Shown one piece after another: positions 1-12,400 of a stretch of 64,000 bases of DNA. Location of the stretch: NCBI RefSeq assembly GCF_900582625.1, contig NZ_UTIQ01000084.1:124001-188000 (forward strand), given 5' to 3'. Source of the stretch: Pseudomonas viridiflava. Lineage in GTDB: Bacteria; Pseudomonadota; Gammaproteobacteria; Pseudomonadales; Pseudomonadaceae. A program made the position numbers and the translations under genes. Every line of letters begins with the position of its first letter. Within the stretch, counting starts at the first letter, position 1. The notes under the pieces were generated by a model. That model did not search any database. It was not told where the DNA came from and worked only from the letters and a program-made list of their open reading frames with translations.

Positions 1-819
1 CGGTTCGGAAATGTGCGCGACCGTGTCGAACAAACCGATGAAGTTCAGCGCCAGATCGTGGCCGATACGCCAGTCAAACGCCTGAGGCAGCAGCGCCGAG
101 CCGGCGGGGATGAAACGGGCCAGCGCAGACGACGGGCCTTTGCGTAAATCGTTAGCGCAGTGCCGGGCTGCGGCGGCTCCCCGGCTAAAGCCAAACAGGT
201 CGATGGAAATGTCGCGAATGACCAGCCCCGGATTTTTTTCCCGCAACTTGCGCATCTGCTCGACCACCAACTCCGGAACCTGCTCCACGCGGGTCAGAAC
301 ACCGGTGCTGCCGCGGCCCGACCATTCGCTGAATAGGGAATCGGATTTACCGCTGCGGGTACCGATGCCTTCGATATACACCGACAGATACGCCGTCTCG
401 GCGTCGGCCGGAAGCGCTTCCTCGGCATGATTGGGATACAGGTCATACAGGCGCGCAATGTTGCTCGGGTCGTTGCCATAGCTGTTGTCTGGCGCGGCGC
501 CATCGTCGCTGTATCCGAGCGCGTGCAGGGCATTTGCAGCCCGCGGGTCCACGTTCGCGTCGCTGGCCAAGCACTGCACGGTAGCCGCGTTGAGCTTGTT
601 GTTGCCGGTGCCATCGAAGAACAAGCCCAGGTGCAACGTAACGGGGTGGTCCGATGGAGCTTCGCGCAGCCCCGGTGCGGGATAAGCATTTTGCGGCGCT
701 ACGTTCGGCGAAGCGTTTGGCGCGGCGGCCGGCGTAAACATCGGCTCAGCGCCACTAGCGCGGTCTTCGTTCAACCAACCTGACGACGTTGCCCGAAGGC
801 TTTCGAGGGGAAAATTCAT
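1..819 (-). CDS. DUF2235 / Tle1-like alpha/beta hydrolase, C-terminus beyond window
   Basis: The 273 visible residues begin at an ATG at 819, with GGAG ten bases upstream, and the frame stays open to the window edge, so the C-terminus is missing. Three family marks are visible: LFFDGTGNN at residues 66–74, the nucleophile elbow GFSRG at 210–214 (Ser212) and FIGLFDTVA at 260–268 (Asp265). These belong to the DUF2235 fold, which includes the Tle1 phospholipase effectors of type VI secretion. The first 55 residues are Ala/Pro-rich and lack a signal peptide, as expected for an effector delivered by a secretion machine. Neither a VgrG partner nor an immunity gene lies in view, so the effector role is inferred from the family only; it could also be a housekeeping lipase-like hydrolase. 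Confidence 0.8.
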   Translation of the reverse strand, partial: MNFPLESLRATSSGWLNEDRASGAEPMFTPAAAPNASPNVAPQNAYPAPGLREAPSDHPVTLHLGLFFDGTGNNKLNAATVQCLASDANVDPRAANALHALGYSDDGAAPDNSYGNDPSNIARLYDLYPNHAEEALPADAETAYLSVYIEGIGTRSGKSDSLFSEWSGRGSTGVLTRVEQVPELVVEQMRKLREKNPGLVIRDISIDLFGFSRGAAAARHCANDLRKGPSSALARFIPAGSALLPQAFDWRIGHDLALNFIGLFDTVAHISEP

Positions 820-1013
820 GCGGATTCTGCTCCATTAACCTCAACAACTTGTCCTTTGCCTCGGTGCCGCAGGGCATTGCCAGACGGCCCATTGGGCAGG
901 GAGCAGGTTGGAGCCAATGGTGTTGAAAATAAGCAGGATCACTCTGAGCGCGGCTTTCCCCGAGGATTGTTCTGCCCGCGAATGCGCGACGAAAAAACCA
1001 GGGTAACGCCCAT

Positions 1014-1043
1014 AAAAAAACCGGGCTCAACGCCCGGTTTTCT
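1014..1043. terminator. Rho-independent terminator, probably bidirectional
   Basis: A perfect 6-bp GC stem (CCGGGC at 1021–1026, GCCCGG at 1032–1037) with a 5-base loop is preceded by seven A and followed by TTTTCTTT. It lies 17 bases past the stop of the SapC-family gene and would end the tpsA-tpsB-sapC transcript on the minus strand, where the A tract becomes a T run. Confidence 0.85.
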
Positions 1044-1060
1044 TTACATCCCAAGCAGTA

Positions 1061-1801
1061 TCAGTGCTTGGTTTGTTCGCCGGCTTTCTTGGCCAGGTAA
1101 TGCACGAACAGTTGGTTGGCGTTGCCCAGCGATGTCAGGTGGGCGTAGATCCAGCCGAGGAAGCCCGAGCGGTGCAGATCGAGAACATGCTCGTCGGCCA
1201 AGGCCAGGAATTTCTCTTCGTCGACGGCCAGGAAGTCGCTCAGCACAAACGACTCGCCGCTGGTGTGGCTCAGTTTCAGCGAGCGCGGCGCCAGCAATTC
1301 CAGTTCGTTGAGCTTGGCGACGAAGCGGCGGGTGCGCTCCATTTCGGCGGTAAAGTTTTGCAGGAACTGAATCATCTCTTCGAGGAATTCGCTGTTCTGC
1401 CCTTCGGTGGTAAACAGCTCGCGGCCTTCGGCTTCGTTCCAGCCTGGGTAGGCGGCGTCGAAGCACACGGTGAAGTTCTCAGCGCCGTCTTGGGCCAGCA
1501 CGAACGGGTAGCGACGCACGAAGGCAGGAATGTAGGTGTTTTCTGCCCATTGCTGGTCGGCGCCGACGTAACCGTTGTGGCCTTCTTTGAGGCCCAGCAA
1601 GGCGATTGGCATGGCGTTTTCGCCTTCGCCGATAAATACGATTGGGTAATGACGTGCGGCTTGGAAAAACTCCAGGCCGGCCAGCGGAACGAGGTGGGTG
1701 CTGGCGGCAAATTCGCTGTTGTTGAGGCCGGCGAGCTTGAGGCTTTTGTGCTCGTCGCGGTTGAGGGCTTTGATGTCTTTGTAGAGCAACAAGGTGGTCA
1801 T
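1061..1801 (-). CDS. SapC-family protein, last gene of the two-partner-secretion operon
   Basis: The product is 246 residues and matches my recollection of the SapC family (named after a Campylobacter S-layer-associated gene), with the typical start (…HKSLKL…) and the FIGEGENAMPIALLGL segment near residue 60. No signal peptide or membrane helix is evident, so it is probably cytoplasmic. AGGAG lies 7 bases before the ATG. The gene begins 24 bases after the tpsB stop and is followed by a strong terminator, so it is almost certainly cotranscribed with tpsA and tpsB. The biochemical role of SapC proteins is not established. The context suggests an accessory function in making, modifying or exporting the giant exoprotein, which is inference. 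Confidence 0.8.
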   Translation of the reverse strand: MTTLLLYKDIKALNRDEHKSLKLAGLNNSEFAASTHLVPLAGLEFFQAARHYPIVFIGEGENAMPIALLGLKEGHNGYVGADQQWAENTYIPAFVRRYPFVLAQDGAENFTVCFDAAYPGWNEAEGRELFTTEGQNSEFLEEMIQFLQNFTAEMERTRRFVAKLNELELLAPRSLKLSHTSGESFVLSDFLAVDEEKFLALADEHVLDLHRSGFLGWIYAHLTSLGNANQLFVHYLAKKAGEQTKH

Positions 1802-1825
1802 GCAGTAACTCCTGAAAATTCTGTT

Positions 1826-3478
1826 TTAACGAATGACGATCTGGGCCAGAACCTGGCCGCTGTCCTGATCCGCCACCACGTCCTTGAGGGTGTTGGCTGC
1901 AACCAGGCTGATGCTTAAATGCTTGCCCCAATTGAAGTTGAGCCCGGCGCCGACGCTTTGCAGGTCGACATCGGCGGTGCCCAGTTCCATGGCGCGGCCG
2001 TAGTCAAAAAACACGAAAGGCTGCCAACGTTCGCTGAGGTTCCAGTAACTCTCCAGATTCAGCGTCATGCCTTGCGGCGATGCGATAACCCCTGGTTCGT
2101 AACCACGCACGCTGCTGATACCACCAAACTGGTATAGCAAAGTGGACGGCAGAGTCTCAGTATCACTGGCGTACTGCCAACCGAAGCGCCCCACTATCAG
2201 AAACTCCTTACCGACATTTCGGCTTACGTACGCGCTGCCATTCAACAATTGATAGCTGCCGCTTTCGCCGGTGGTCTGGTTGTCGGTATTGGCCTGACGC
2301 AGACGCTGTTCGTAGCGCACATACCAAGGCGCGTCGCGGTATTCCACCTGGCCTTTGAGCAGCATTTCGTCGGCGCTGGTTTCGCTGAGGGTCAGGCTCT
2401 CGATGGTGGTTTCCGATTCCTGATGGTTGTAGCCCACGCCGCCGAGCCACTGCCAATGCTCGTTCACCCAGTACGGATGGTCGTAGCCCAAACCGTAGGT
2501 TTGCGATTCGCCTTCAATGTTCAGAGCGGCCAGCGGACCGGTCTGGATCTGCAACGTGTTGGCGCCCGCTTCCACGTACACCACGCCGTTGTAGCGGTTC
2601 ACGGGACGGCTGTAGCGCAGGCTGCCGTATTCCGAGCCGTCGGTGGCCACCGCCACGGCGCTCAAGGCATCGGCCACGCCCGTTGGCGAAAACCAATTCA
2701 GCGTGCCGCCGTACTGTTCACGGCCGGTGCTCTCGTTGCCGTAGTTGTTGACGAACAGCGACCACTGCAACGGGTCCGGCTCGAATGCCTGCATGTCGAC
2801 CCGCGTGGTGCCGAAGCTCTGCCCCGGCGCCAGACTGGCGCTCACCTGCGGCCCTGGCGTGGTGGCGTTAAAGCGCTGAATCGAGGTCATCAGCGCCGTG
2901 CTATCCAGGGTTTCGCCTTTGCTGACGCTGAGGCGATTTTGATAAAACGCCTCGTCCACGGATTTCCGGTCCTGCCAGGTCACTTCATCGACCTTGGCTT
3001 CCACCAGCACCACTTTCAGCACGCCGTTTTCCATGTTTTGCGGCGGGATGATGGCGCGCGCCGTGAGCTGGCCGCCCGCCTCGTACAAGGCGTTGACCTC
3101 ACGCAGCAGTGCATTCAAATCAGCAAAACTCACCGGCCGCCCGACGTATTTCTGGGCGATGGCTTCCAGCGTTTCCTTGGACAAAAAACCCGACGCGTTA
3201 AAGCTCACGCCGCTGAGCTGGAACTGCTCGTCCTGCTCCGGCAATACCTGGTCGGCCGGCATGTCGCCACGCAGCGCCGGCACCTGCGTGCGCTTGGCGC
3301 GTTCTTCGTCGATACGCTGCTGCTGAATACGCTCGATTTGCTGACGCTGCAGTGTCGGGTCGACCTGCCCCGGAATGCCCGCAGGCACCCCGCTGGGCAA
3401 CGTCGCCGCCTGAACCGAACCCACCAGCCACCACGCCGTCAGCCCACCGATTACTACCCGCTTGATTACAGATCCCAC
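1826..3478 (-). CDS. TpsB outer-membrane transporter (ShlB/FhaC/HecB family)
   Basis: This 550-residue Omp85-superfamily pore secretes the TpsA partner encoded just upstream. Residues 1–24 are a signal peptide (cut near VQA). A Gln/Arg-rich linker follows, then a POTRA_2-type region at about 86–165. The C-terminal two thirds have the alternating pattern of a 16-strand barrel, and the family hallmark VRGY is at 457–460 inside GGISSVRGYEPG. The last residues (QIVIR) differ from the usual terminal aromatic. The start is GTG at 3478, with GGAG seven bases upstream, and it overlaps the end of tpsA by 13 bases, which suggests translational coupling. The length fits the family (about 550–590). Confidence 0.93.
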   Translation of the reverse strand: MGSVIKRVVIGGLTAWWLVGSVQAATLPSGVPAGIPGQVDPTLQRQQIERIQQQRIDEERAKRTQVPALRGDMPADQVLPEQDEQFQLSGVSFNASGFLSKETLEAIAQKYVGRPVSFADLNALLREVNALYEAGGQLTARAIIPPQNMENGVLKVVLVEAKVDEVTWQDRKSVDEAFYQNRLSVSKGETLDSTALMTSIQRFNATTPGPQVSASLAPGQSFGTTRVDMQAFEPDPLQWSLFVNNYGNESTGREQYGGTLNWFSPTGVADALSAVAVATDGSEYGSLRYSRPVNRYNGVVYVEAGANTLQIQTGPLAALNIEGESQTYGLGYDHPYWVNEHWQWLGGVGYNHQESETTIESLTLSETSADEMLLKGQVEYRDAPWYVRYEQRLRQANTDNQTTGESGSYQLLNGSAYVSRNVGKEFLIVGRFGWQYASDTETLPSTLLYQFGGISSVRGYEPGVIASPQGMTLNLESYWNLSERWQPFVFFDYGRAMELGTADVDLQSVGAGLNFNWGKHLSISLVAANTLKDVVADQDSGQVLAQIVIR

Positions 3479-6400
3479 TTGGTTGCTCCGTCCGTTGTTT
3501 CCTGGCCGGGCACGACGCTGTATTGCGGTTGCTGGCTGTCATTCATGTTCATGCGCGAATCCATCCGCATCTGGTTCCAGTTCGGCTGCCAGGTCTGCTC
3601 TGGCGCTTTGCCCGCTTTGAACGTATTCAAAATGGACGCCAGACGCTGGGCTGCCAACCCTTGCGACATCTGCCCTTCGCTGAAGCTGGCGGCCGTGGTG
3701 CGCTGGGTGGTCACGCCGGTTTCAGACGGCGTGGCCGCGTGGGTTTCGCTGAAGTTGGTCAGCAGCACCAGGTGCGTGTACTTGCGGTGCAGCACATAGG
3801 CGTCGGTGGTGCTGGTGATGGCGTCCTGCTTGAGCTGGAAGGCTTTATCCAGCTCATACAACTGCACATCCGCCAGCGGCTGATACAGCGGCGTCAGGTT
3901 GTCCATCAGCACGGTGGCCGCGGCGGTGTAGAGCTTGAGGAAGTCGACGCCAGCGGCATCGCGCAGGTCGATTTTCTGGCCGGTGGTGGTGATGCTGCTG
4001 TTCACGGCGTGCAAGCGCGGCGAGACGATGTCGGCCGCATTCAGCTCGGTCACAAAGCGCGTGGCATTGGCCGCGCCGGTGCCTTCTACCCACAGGTTCA
4101 GTTGGCCGGCGCCGGTGTGGCGGCCGTACAGCTCAATGTCGGCGCCGTGCAGCGCCACCGAGTTGCCGATGCGTGCATCCGCTACGCGCACCAGGTTGCC
4201 CGACCACAAGCTCAAGGTCGGCGCGGTGGCCTTGGCCAGCACGATGCTGGCGTTTGTCGCCACGCCATTGCGCCAGCCAGCGTTCACCCGGGCGCCTTGG
4301 TCGGCACTCAGCTCACGGCCGGTTGTGTCTGTCAGGCTGTCGAGCAGCACCTGCCCGCCCGCCACCAGACGGTCGAAGAAAATGCTGTCGTCGGTCGAGC
4401 GCCAGGTCTGGTTTTCTAGGCTGCTGCTGGTGCCTTTCACTTCGATCAGCCCGCGAGCGAGCAGGTCGATAAAGCGGCTGGAAGCCAGGTCGTTAACCTT
4501 CATCACGCCGCCGGAAGTGGCGGAGATGTGGCCGTTACCAGCCGTGATAAGCGGCGTGTTGATGTCGCCCGAGGCGTTCAGCACGATGTCGCCGGTCTGG
4601 CTGATGCCGCTGTAAGGCAGGCCCGTGGAAACGATGCCGCCCACGCCCGTGCCCATATCGCCGACGTTGATCGCGCCGTTCTGCGCATCGAGGGTGATGT
4701 TGCCGCCGGCTTTCACTAGGTTGCCGATGGTGATCGACTTGCCCGAAACGATGCTGGCATCACGACCCGCCGTCACGTTGGTCAGGTTCACCGCGCCGCC
4801 GATGATGAAATTCAAGTCGCGGCCCGCTTCTGCATCACCGTTCAGGCTCAAGTCGCCGCCCACGCCTACGGTCAGGTCACGGCCGGCTTTGAGCGAATAC
4901 TTACCGCCAAACTTCACTTCCGGCATCGACAGGTCGCCGTTGGCGATGATCGACACGTCACGCTTGGCCTCGACTTTCAGGCCGGTGATATCGCCGTCGC
5001 CGTTGGCCAGCAAGCCGGTGCTTTGCAGGAACACATCTTCGTCCAGGCTCTGCACGCGGCCGAAGAACAGATTGCGACCTTTGATCACCACCTGCTTGTT
5101 GGCTTCAGCGTTACCGCCGAACACATCGCCGTCGGTTTCAACGTAGAGGTTCTCGGCCGATTTCAGGTGCCAGTTGTTGGCGTTCAGCACCGTTGGGTCA
5201 AGTGGGTCAGCCAGCACGCCAAAGCGAATGGTGCCCAGCGAACCGGCCTGCGCGGTGAGCTTCATGTCGCCGCCGCTGTAAGCCTTGAGCACGGTCAGGT
5301 TGCCGTTGGTGAAACTGGTCAGCGTGGTCAGGGCGTTGACGGTGCCCAGGTCTGCTGAGCCTGCGCGCAGGTCGATGGATTGCGTTTTGCTGTCCAGCGC
5401 ATCCGCCGCAAACAACCCGCCCGCTTTCAGCGACAGCTTGCCGGTGTTGCTCACCACGCTGGCGAGGTCCGCCGAGCCGATGTCGTAAGTGGCATCGCCG
5501 CCGACGAGTGCGTTGCCGCCTTTCCAGTCGCCGAGGCCATTCACATTCAACGTGGTGCCGACACTCAGGTCGCCATAGGTCAGCTTAGTTGCAGGCGTCA
5601 GCGCCGGGCCGGTGTGGCGCAGGGCCATCGCGCCGTTGGTGGTGGCGGTGGTCAGGTTCAGCAGGCCTGCGGTTTGCAGATCCAGGTTGCCGGTGACGTA
5701 CAGATCGCCGATCGCCGAGCCACTGCCCATGTTCAGGTCGGCATTCCCGCCGCTGGTCAGCGACTTCAGTTTCAGATCGCCAGCGATGGTCAGACCGGAC
5801 GTGCCGGTAACGGTGGCCGTGCCGATATCCGCGTTGGCGCTGTCCAGGGTCCACACGCCGCCGGTTTTCAACGTGGTCGCAATCAGGTCGCCGCTGAGGT
5901 CCATCAGCAAATTGCCGGTAGTCGCCTCGGCGCTGCCCAGGGTCAGGCTGGCGCCTTGCAGGTCGAGGTTGCTGTTGGCTTTCAGGTTGCCAATGTTGAC
6001 CAGGCCGGTGCCGCGCAATTGCACGCTGGCGTTGTTGCTGGTCACGCTGTTCAGGCTCAGGTCGCCGAGGCTATTGAGGTATTGGCTGCCGGCGCTGAGC
6101 AAGGTGCCGCTGCTGATGCCTGCGGCCAGGTTGGCGTAGATCGCGCCGGTGGTGGCGCTGACGTCCAGCGCTTTGCCGGCCAGGGTCACGTAGCGGCTGC
6201 TGGCGCCGATGTTGCCGCCGTAGGCGTTCAGGCGCAGCAGGTTCTGGGTTTTCCACAGGCTGTTGGCGTCGCTGGCGGCGAAGCTGTAGGCGCTGATGTC
6301 CAGGTCGGCGGCGCTGGCGGTGGTGGTCAGGTCGCCCAGGGTCGCGGTGCCGGTCACATCAGCAAACAGACCGTTGCTGGTGGTTACCGAGGCGCCGGAG

Positions 6401-9400
6401 GCCATGTTCCACTGGCCGCCGAGCGTCAGGTACAGGCCGCCCAGGCTGAAGTCGCCGCTTTGCAGCAGGTCGCGGGTTTGGCCGATGTCGAGCAGACCAC
6501 CCACGTTCACATCACCCATGCGCAGCACGCCGGCCTGGCTGGCGGTGCCTTGCAGGCCGCCGATGTAGGCGTTGCCGCCGACGTCCAGTTTGATGCGATC
6601 GTTAACGCCGCCGGTGCCGATCTGAATGCGATCGGCGAGCGTGCCGACGCTGCCGCTGACGTTCAGGTTCACCGCGCCGCCCAACAGGTTTTCACCCAGT
6701 TGGCTGGCCGACTTCAGGTTGCCGATCACTTTCAGGGTCAGCGAGTCGACGCCGGTGAGGCGCTGCACCGACAGGTCGCCATGGTTGATCAGGTTGATCA
6801 GGTTGGCGCGGGCGGTGAGGTTGCCGTCGATTTGCGTGTTCAAGCCGCCGTTGCCACCGATGGCGCCGTTGCCGGCTTCCAGCACCACGTCGTGACCGGT
6901 GACCACCACGTTGCTGCCGTTGGCGCTTTCGATGTTGCCGTCGGTTTTGATGCGGACGGTCTGGCCTTTGACGTTGTAGATGTTGAAGTCTTGCTGGCCG
7001 CCCAGGTAGACGTCGCCGTTGGCCGTGGCAGTGATGGTGCCGGTGGCCGTGACGTTGACGTCGTCGCGCTGCACCACGCTGAATTTCAGCGCATTGGTGT
7101 CATCGAAGTAAATGTCGTCCTGCTCGGCACCGGCCAGGGCCGTACGTTGTGCGGTGGTCAGGTTGGCGCCGCCGCCATTGCTGAGGTCGAACTGCACGTC
7201 GGCGTCCAGCGCTTTGCCGATGCGGTTGGCCTGCAGCGTCACGTTCTTGCCGGAGATGTTCATCGCTTCGTGGGTGGCCGAAGAGCTGCTGCCGCGGTTA
7301 AGCAAGCTGGCGGCAATGGAGAATTGCAGCTGGTCGGTGGTCCAGGCGGCGGTGCTGTTCATTTGCGTCAGCTGTGCGTCGCTCAGGGCGTACTGGTAGT
7401 TCTCGTTGTAGCTCTGGCCACCGAACTCGGCGTTCATGGCGGTGTAATCGGCCACGCGACGGGCTTGTTCGCTGGTCACTTGCGCATCGGTCCAGCCCAG
7501 GCCCTTGAGTTGGGTGATCTGGGTGGCGCTGAGCAAGGCCTGATTGGCGTCGAAGGCGTTGGCTGACCACACGCCGGTGTTGCTGTCGAGGCTCAGACCA
7601 CGCTTGGCCCAGTACTGCGAATAACGCTGGTTGCCGGCTTCGAGCAAGGCCGTTTTTTGTGCGGCGAGTGCGTCGGCAGCCTGCGTGCCGGTCAGGCCCA
7701 TGCTGTTCCACAGCGCCTGCATTTCGCTGAGCTTGCGCTCGTCGTAGCTGACCGTGGTGTTGCCGTCGAGCAGATCGCCGTTGCGCACTTTGATGCCGAT
7801 GTTGCCGCCAGCCAGCACTTGGTCAAGCCACAAGTCGCCACTGGTTTCCTCGACATAAATATCGCCACCGGCCACGGCCTTGAGCATCGCCGAGCCACTG
7901 AGGCTGCCGGTATCGAGGTTGAGCACGCTGTTGGCGCCGCCGATGTTGCCGGCCGCCTGCAAGCTGATGCCCTGCCCCTTGACCACCACGCCGCTGTTCG
8001 CGGTGAGGTCGCCCTGGGTGCTGACGTTGACGTTGCCGCCGGCTTGCAGGGCGCTAAGGTTCAGACCCGCCGAACCGGTGGCCTTGATGCCTTGCAGGTA
8101 AATGTTGTTGCTGGCCACCGCCGACAGGTTGTTGCTCACCTGCACACGCAGCGCTTGCGCCGCATCGCCCAGGGCACCGGCCGACAGGTTCAGGTCCTTG
8201 GCGGAAATCAGCACCGCGTTCGAACCTTGGGTCAGTGCCTTGCCGCCGTTGAGGGTGATGCTGGTGGTGCCGCTTTCGTTGAACAGCGAGCCGAGCAGGC
8301 TGACGTTGCCGTACGAGGTCACGTCCAGTTTGCCGGCGTCGTAGCCGATGAAGCTGACGGCGATGTCGGAATCGGCGCGCACGGTGTAGCGGTCAATTTC
8401 CTTGAAGCCCTGCTGGGTCACGGTGGTGCGCGTGGTGCGGTACACCTGGCACCAGATGAAGTGCTTCTTGCAGTAGCCGCCCATGTCTTTGCGGATCACT
8501 TCGGCACCGGTGGTGGCGTAGCGTTCGTCCGCCTGGGTTTTCACCGCGCCGGTAGCCAAACCGCCCGGTACGTTGCTGGCGTCGCCCATGTACTCGGCGC
8601 CTTCAATCGGCGTGCTGGCGCCTTTCACCGTGTTGAGGCTCAGGGTGGAGCCGTCGCCAGAGGGCACGAAGCCCCAGAACTCGTCCCAGTACTCGACCTT
8701 GGTGGTGGTGTCGCTGGTGTCGCGACCTTGCAGCCACACGTAGGAACGGTTGTCGGTGGTGTTGTAAGTGGTGTCGCGGCCGTTGGTGGTTTTCACCAGG
8801 TACTGCGACGTGGCTTTCACCGCGTTGCTCCAGCCTTCGTATTGCTGCACGGCATTGCCGGCGTGGGTGTAAATGGTCGACCAGACGTCGTTCGGGTTGG
8901 CCGCCACTCGGCCCACGTCGTTGATGCGCAGGGTGCCTTCCACGCCTGAGCCGAGGTCGATGCCGGTGATGTTCAGTTGGCGCGTGGTGTTGTTCACCAC
9001 CTTCACCTGGCTGTAGCCGTCGAGCACTTTCAGCGCGCCGTTGCCGGTGCTCATGATGTGCCCGGAAAGCTCCATGTAGCCGCCCGCCACTTCCACTTTG
9101 TCGAGCACGATGCTCTCGGTGAGGAAGTTGTAGCTGTAGCCGATGGCGCCGCTGCGGGCGTCGGTGGTGGCCAGTTGCACGATGGCCGCGCCGCCGCGTT
9201 TCCACGCTGCACGCAGGCCATCGAGCGCGGCGAAGTTGGCGTCGTTGAGGGTCACGCTCCAATCCTGCACACCGCTCTGCACCAGGCCGTTGATGTTCAG
9301 GTACAGGGCGTTGATCACCACGTTGTTGCCGGCGACCACGCCGCTGCCCGCAGCCGGGCCTTTGAGCACGCCGTTGGCGTTGTTGCTCGCCGGGTCGCCG

Positions 9401-12400
9401 CCAATGTGGGTGAAGGCGTCGAGGTTATTGAGCACGAAATCCTGGCCGGCGGTGAGCTTGAGGCTCTGGCCACGAATGTCGGCGTTGGCGTAGATGCTGC
9501 CGTAGCTGGCGGTGATATCGATCAGGCCACGCTTGTTGTTGATGGTGCCCTGCACATAGATATCCGGCGCCGGCATTTTCAAGCCCGAGCTGTCGATAAT
9601 GCCGTTGGCCGGGTTGAAGGTGTTCTTCACCGTAATCACCGGCGCCGCCGAGTTTTCTGCCACTTCGATGACGTTGAAGTTCGCCGCCGCGTTGCCTCGG
9701 TTGGCCGAGGTGATGCCGGCCTTGTTGAGCATCTTGGTGTCGTTGAACAACAGCTGACCGCCCTCGCGGTTTGGAATTTCCAGGCCCGCCAGGCTGAGGA
9801 ACGCCGCGCTGTCGTTGATGATTTCAATTTTGGCGTCGCCCGGTGCATGCAGCGCGCCGCTGCCCACCAGTTGATCGCCCTTGACGAAGATATTGCCCGG
9901 GCGCGCCAGGATCGGATCGACGTTCAGAATCAGCACGTTGAGCTGGCCTGGCAGCGTGCCGTCGGCTGCGGTGCCGCCCATTTGCACGTAGAGCTTGTGC
10001 AGGGTCTGGTTGAGCAGGTTGAGCTCGGCCTGGAACGCGGCTTTCTCCAACGGCGAGAGGCCGTAGTTGCCGAGCTGCGTTTGCAGCTGCGCCACACGCG
10101 CGGTGAGCAGTTGCGAGTAATCGCCACTGGTCATGTTCCAGGTGATGCCGTCGCTGATCTGGCTGAACACCGGCAGCACGGTCAGGGTGCCGGTGGTGCT
10201 GGCGGTGACGTTTTTCGGGTCCACCACCACGCCATCAACCAGGTACTTGAGGCCGGTGATGTGCAAAATTTGCTGGCTGTACACGCCGGTTTCCATCGTG
10301 CCGTTAACGGTCACTTTGGCCAGGCCAGCGTTGAGCACGGTTTTGCCGCCGGTGATGTCCAGCGACACGCTGCCGCCCAGCGCCTTGATCAACGCAGCGG
10401 CCGCTTCGCGGTACAGGTCTTTGCCGATGCCCTCGCCCGTCAGCACGCCGTAGCCGGTGCCGGCGTAGGCGTAAATGTCACCGACGCTGCGCAAGCTGCT
10501 GCCGGCGTTGACGGTGACATTGCTGTTGCGCTGGTAGTTGGCTTCGGCTTCGGGGTCGTTCACCACCGGGAACGCGGTGTTGTTCCACAGGTCGGTGCGC
10601 GCGGTCAGGGTGGCTTTGTTCATCGCCCCGCTGATGTCGAAACCGCTGTAGAGCTTGGTGTCGCCGTAGCTGAAGAGCTTGGCGTTACTGTCCACCAGCA
10701 CGGTGTAGTTGGCGCTGACCTTGGCCAGGCTGCTGCCCATCGCCGCGCCGGCCAAACCATAGGTTTTGGCGTTGGCACGGGCGTCGATGTCGTACAGACC
10801 GCTGGACGACAACACCACATCGCCGACGCTCCAGATGTCGGCGTTTTTGCCCACCGACACGTTGGCGTTGGACTGCTTCACCTCAATGCTCGAATCGGCC
10901 TTGGCGATGGAGATCGCGCCGCCGCTGTCGAGCTTCACTTTGTCGCGGCCATACACGTAGTTGTAGGCCTGCACTTTCATGTGATTCGGGTTGCGCCAGT
11001 CGCCCGCCAGGGTCAGACGCACGCCGTCGCCGAGGTTGCTTTGCGTGGTCAGGTTGATGGCGCTGGTGCTCAGTGCAGCGGCCGCATCGACCACGCCGCC
11101 AGAGCCGGACACCACGTTGAAATCGGCGCTGTCCGGTTTGATCACGTCACTGCGCGCGCTTTGCTCGTATGCGCGGGTGGTCACATAAGAGCCGCCCACC
11201 AAGTCGCTGGTGGTGGTCAGGTTGATGCTGTTGGTGGCGTGCGCGCCGCTGGCGCCGAGCAAGGCGGCGTTGATGCTGTTGACGAAGCTGTTGAAGGTCG
11301 ACAGGTGATACGAAGCCAGATTCACCGCACTGAACGAGGCGGCCGTGCCGCTATCCCCCACGGCATACAGCGCCGCTTTGGTGGTGCTGTTGTCCCAGGT
11401 TTTCGCCACGGCTGCCGCGCCGCTGACCAGGCCACCTTGGCCGGACACCGAGCTGGCGAGGTTATCGACGCTGGAATTAGCCGACACGTTGAGCGCCCCC
11501 AGGCTGCCGCTAAACACGCCGTTGACCAGCGCTTGGGTGCTGGTGTCGGCGGTGGCTTGGGCCACGGTGGCGCCCACGGCCAACAGGCCGGCGGCGTAAC
11601 CTTCGGCGGAGGCGCGTTGCACCACGTCGGTGCCGGCGGCGAACGTCCAGTTACCGCCGCCCACGCCGACGAAGCGGGTGCTGTTCTGGCTTTGCAACAG
11701 GCTGGTGCTTTCGTTGCGGGCGCTGGCGACCACGGCGTTGGCCGACACGCCGACGCCGCCGCTGACGCCAAAACCGTGAACATTGACGGTGTCGTTGGTG
11801 CCGTTCTGGGTGATCACACTATTAACCGTTGCGCTTTTGCCTTGCAGCAGCGCGCCGCCGCCAAAGGTCACGCTGGTGCTGGCCTTGGCCAGCGCATCAA
11901 TCACCGACGCCCCGGCGGACACCAGGCCGCCCAATGCCACGCTGAGGCTTTCGGCCTTCAGCTGCGGGCTGGCTTCGGCCTTCACCGTCAGCGCGTTGCT
12001 GGCCGTGACGCTGGCGTTACTGCCCACCGATACGGTGGCGCTGCTGAGGTCTTTGGCGGTGATCACCGCCGCGTTCACACCCACCAGCAAACCACCGGCA
12101 GCGCCTTGCGCCTTGAGGCTCACTGGCGCTTGCGAGCTGGCCGAGAGCGACACATCGGTGCCGCTCAAGGTCGAGCTGGCCGCCACGTTGGTGGTCACGC
12201 TGCTGTTATGCGCCGCCACACCCAGCACCAGCCCGGCGCCGCCGAGGCCGCCGGCCGTTACACCGAGGGCTTGTACGTCGAGCGCCTGTTTGTCGCTGGC
12301 CGAGGCGGTCAACGCGCCGGTGCTGGCAACAATGCCGCTGAGGTTGGCGTTGACCAGGTTGTTCAGCGTCGCCACACCAATGGCCGCGCCCAGACCAATG

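Noticed and set aside
3466..4500. Contact-dependent inhibition toxin at the TpsA C-terminus with SapC as immunity protein
   Set aside because: The C-terminal 300 residues continue the beta-repeat pattern and end with a short polar tail; there is no VENN-type border. SapC lies beyond tpsB and is twice the size of typical immunity proteins.
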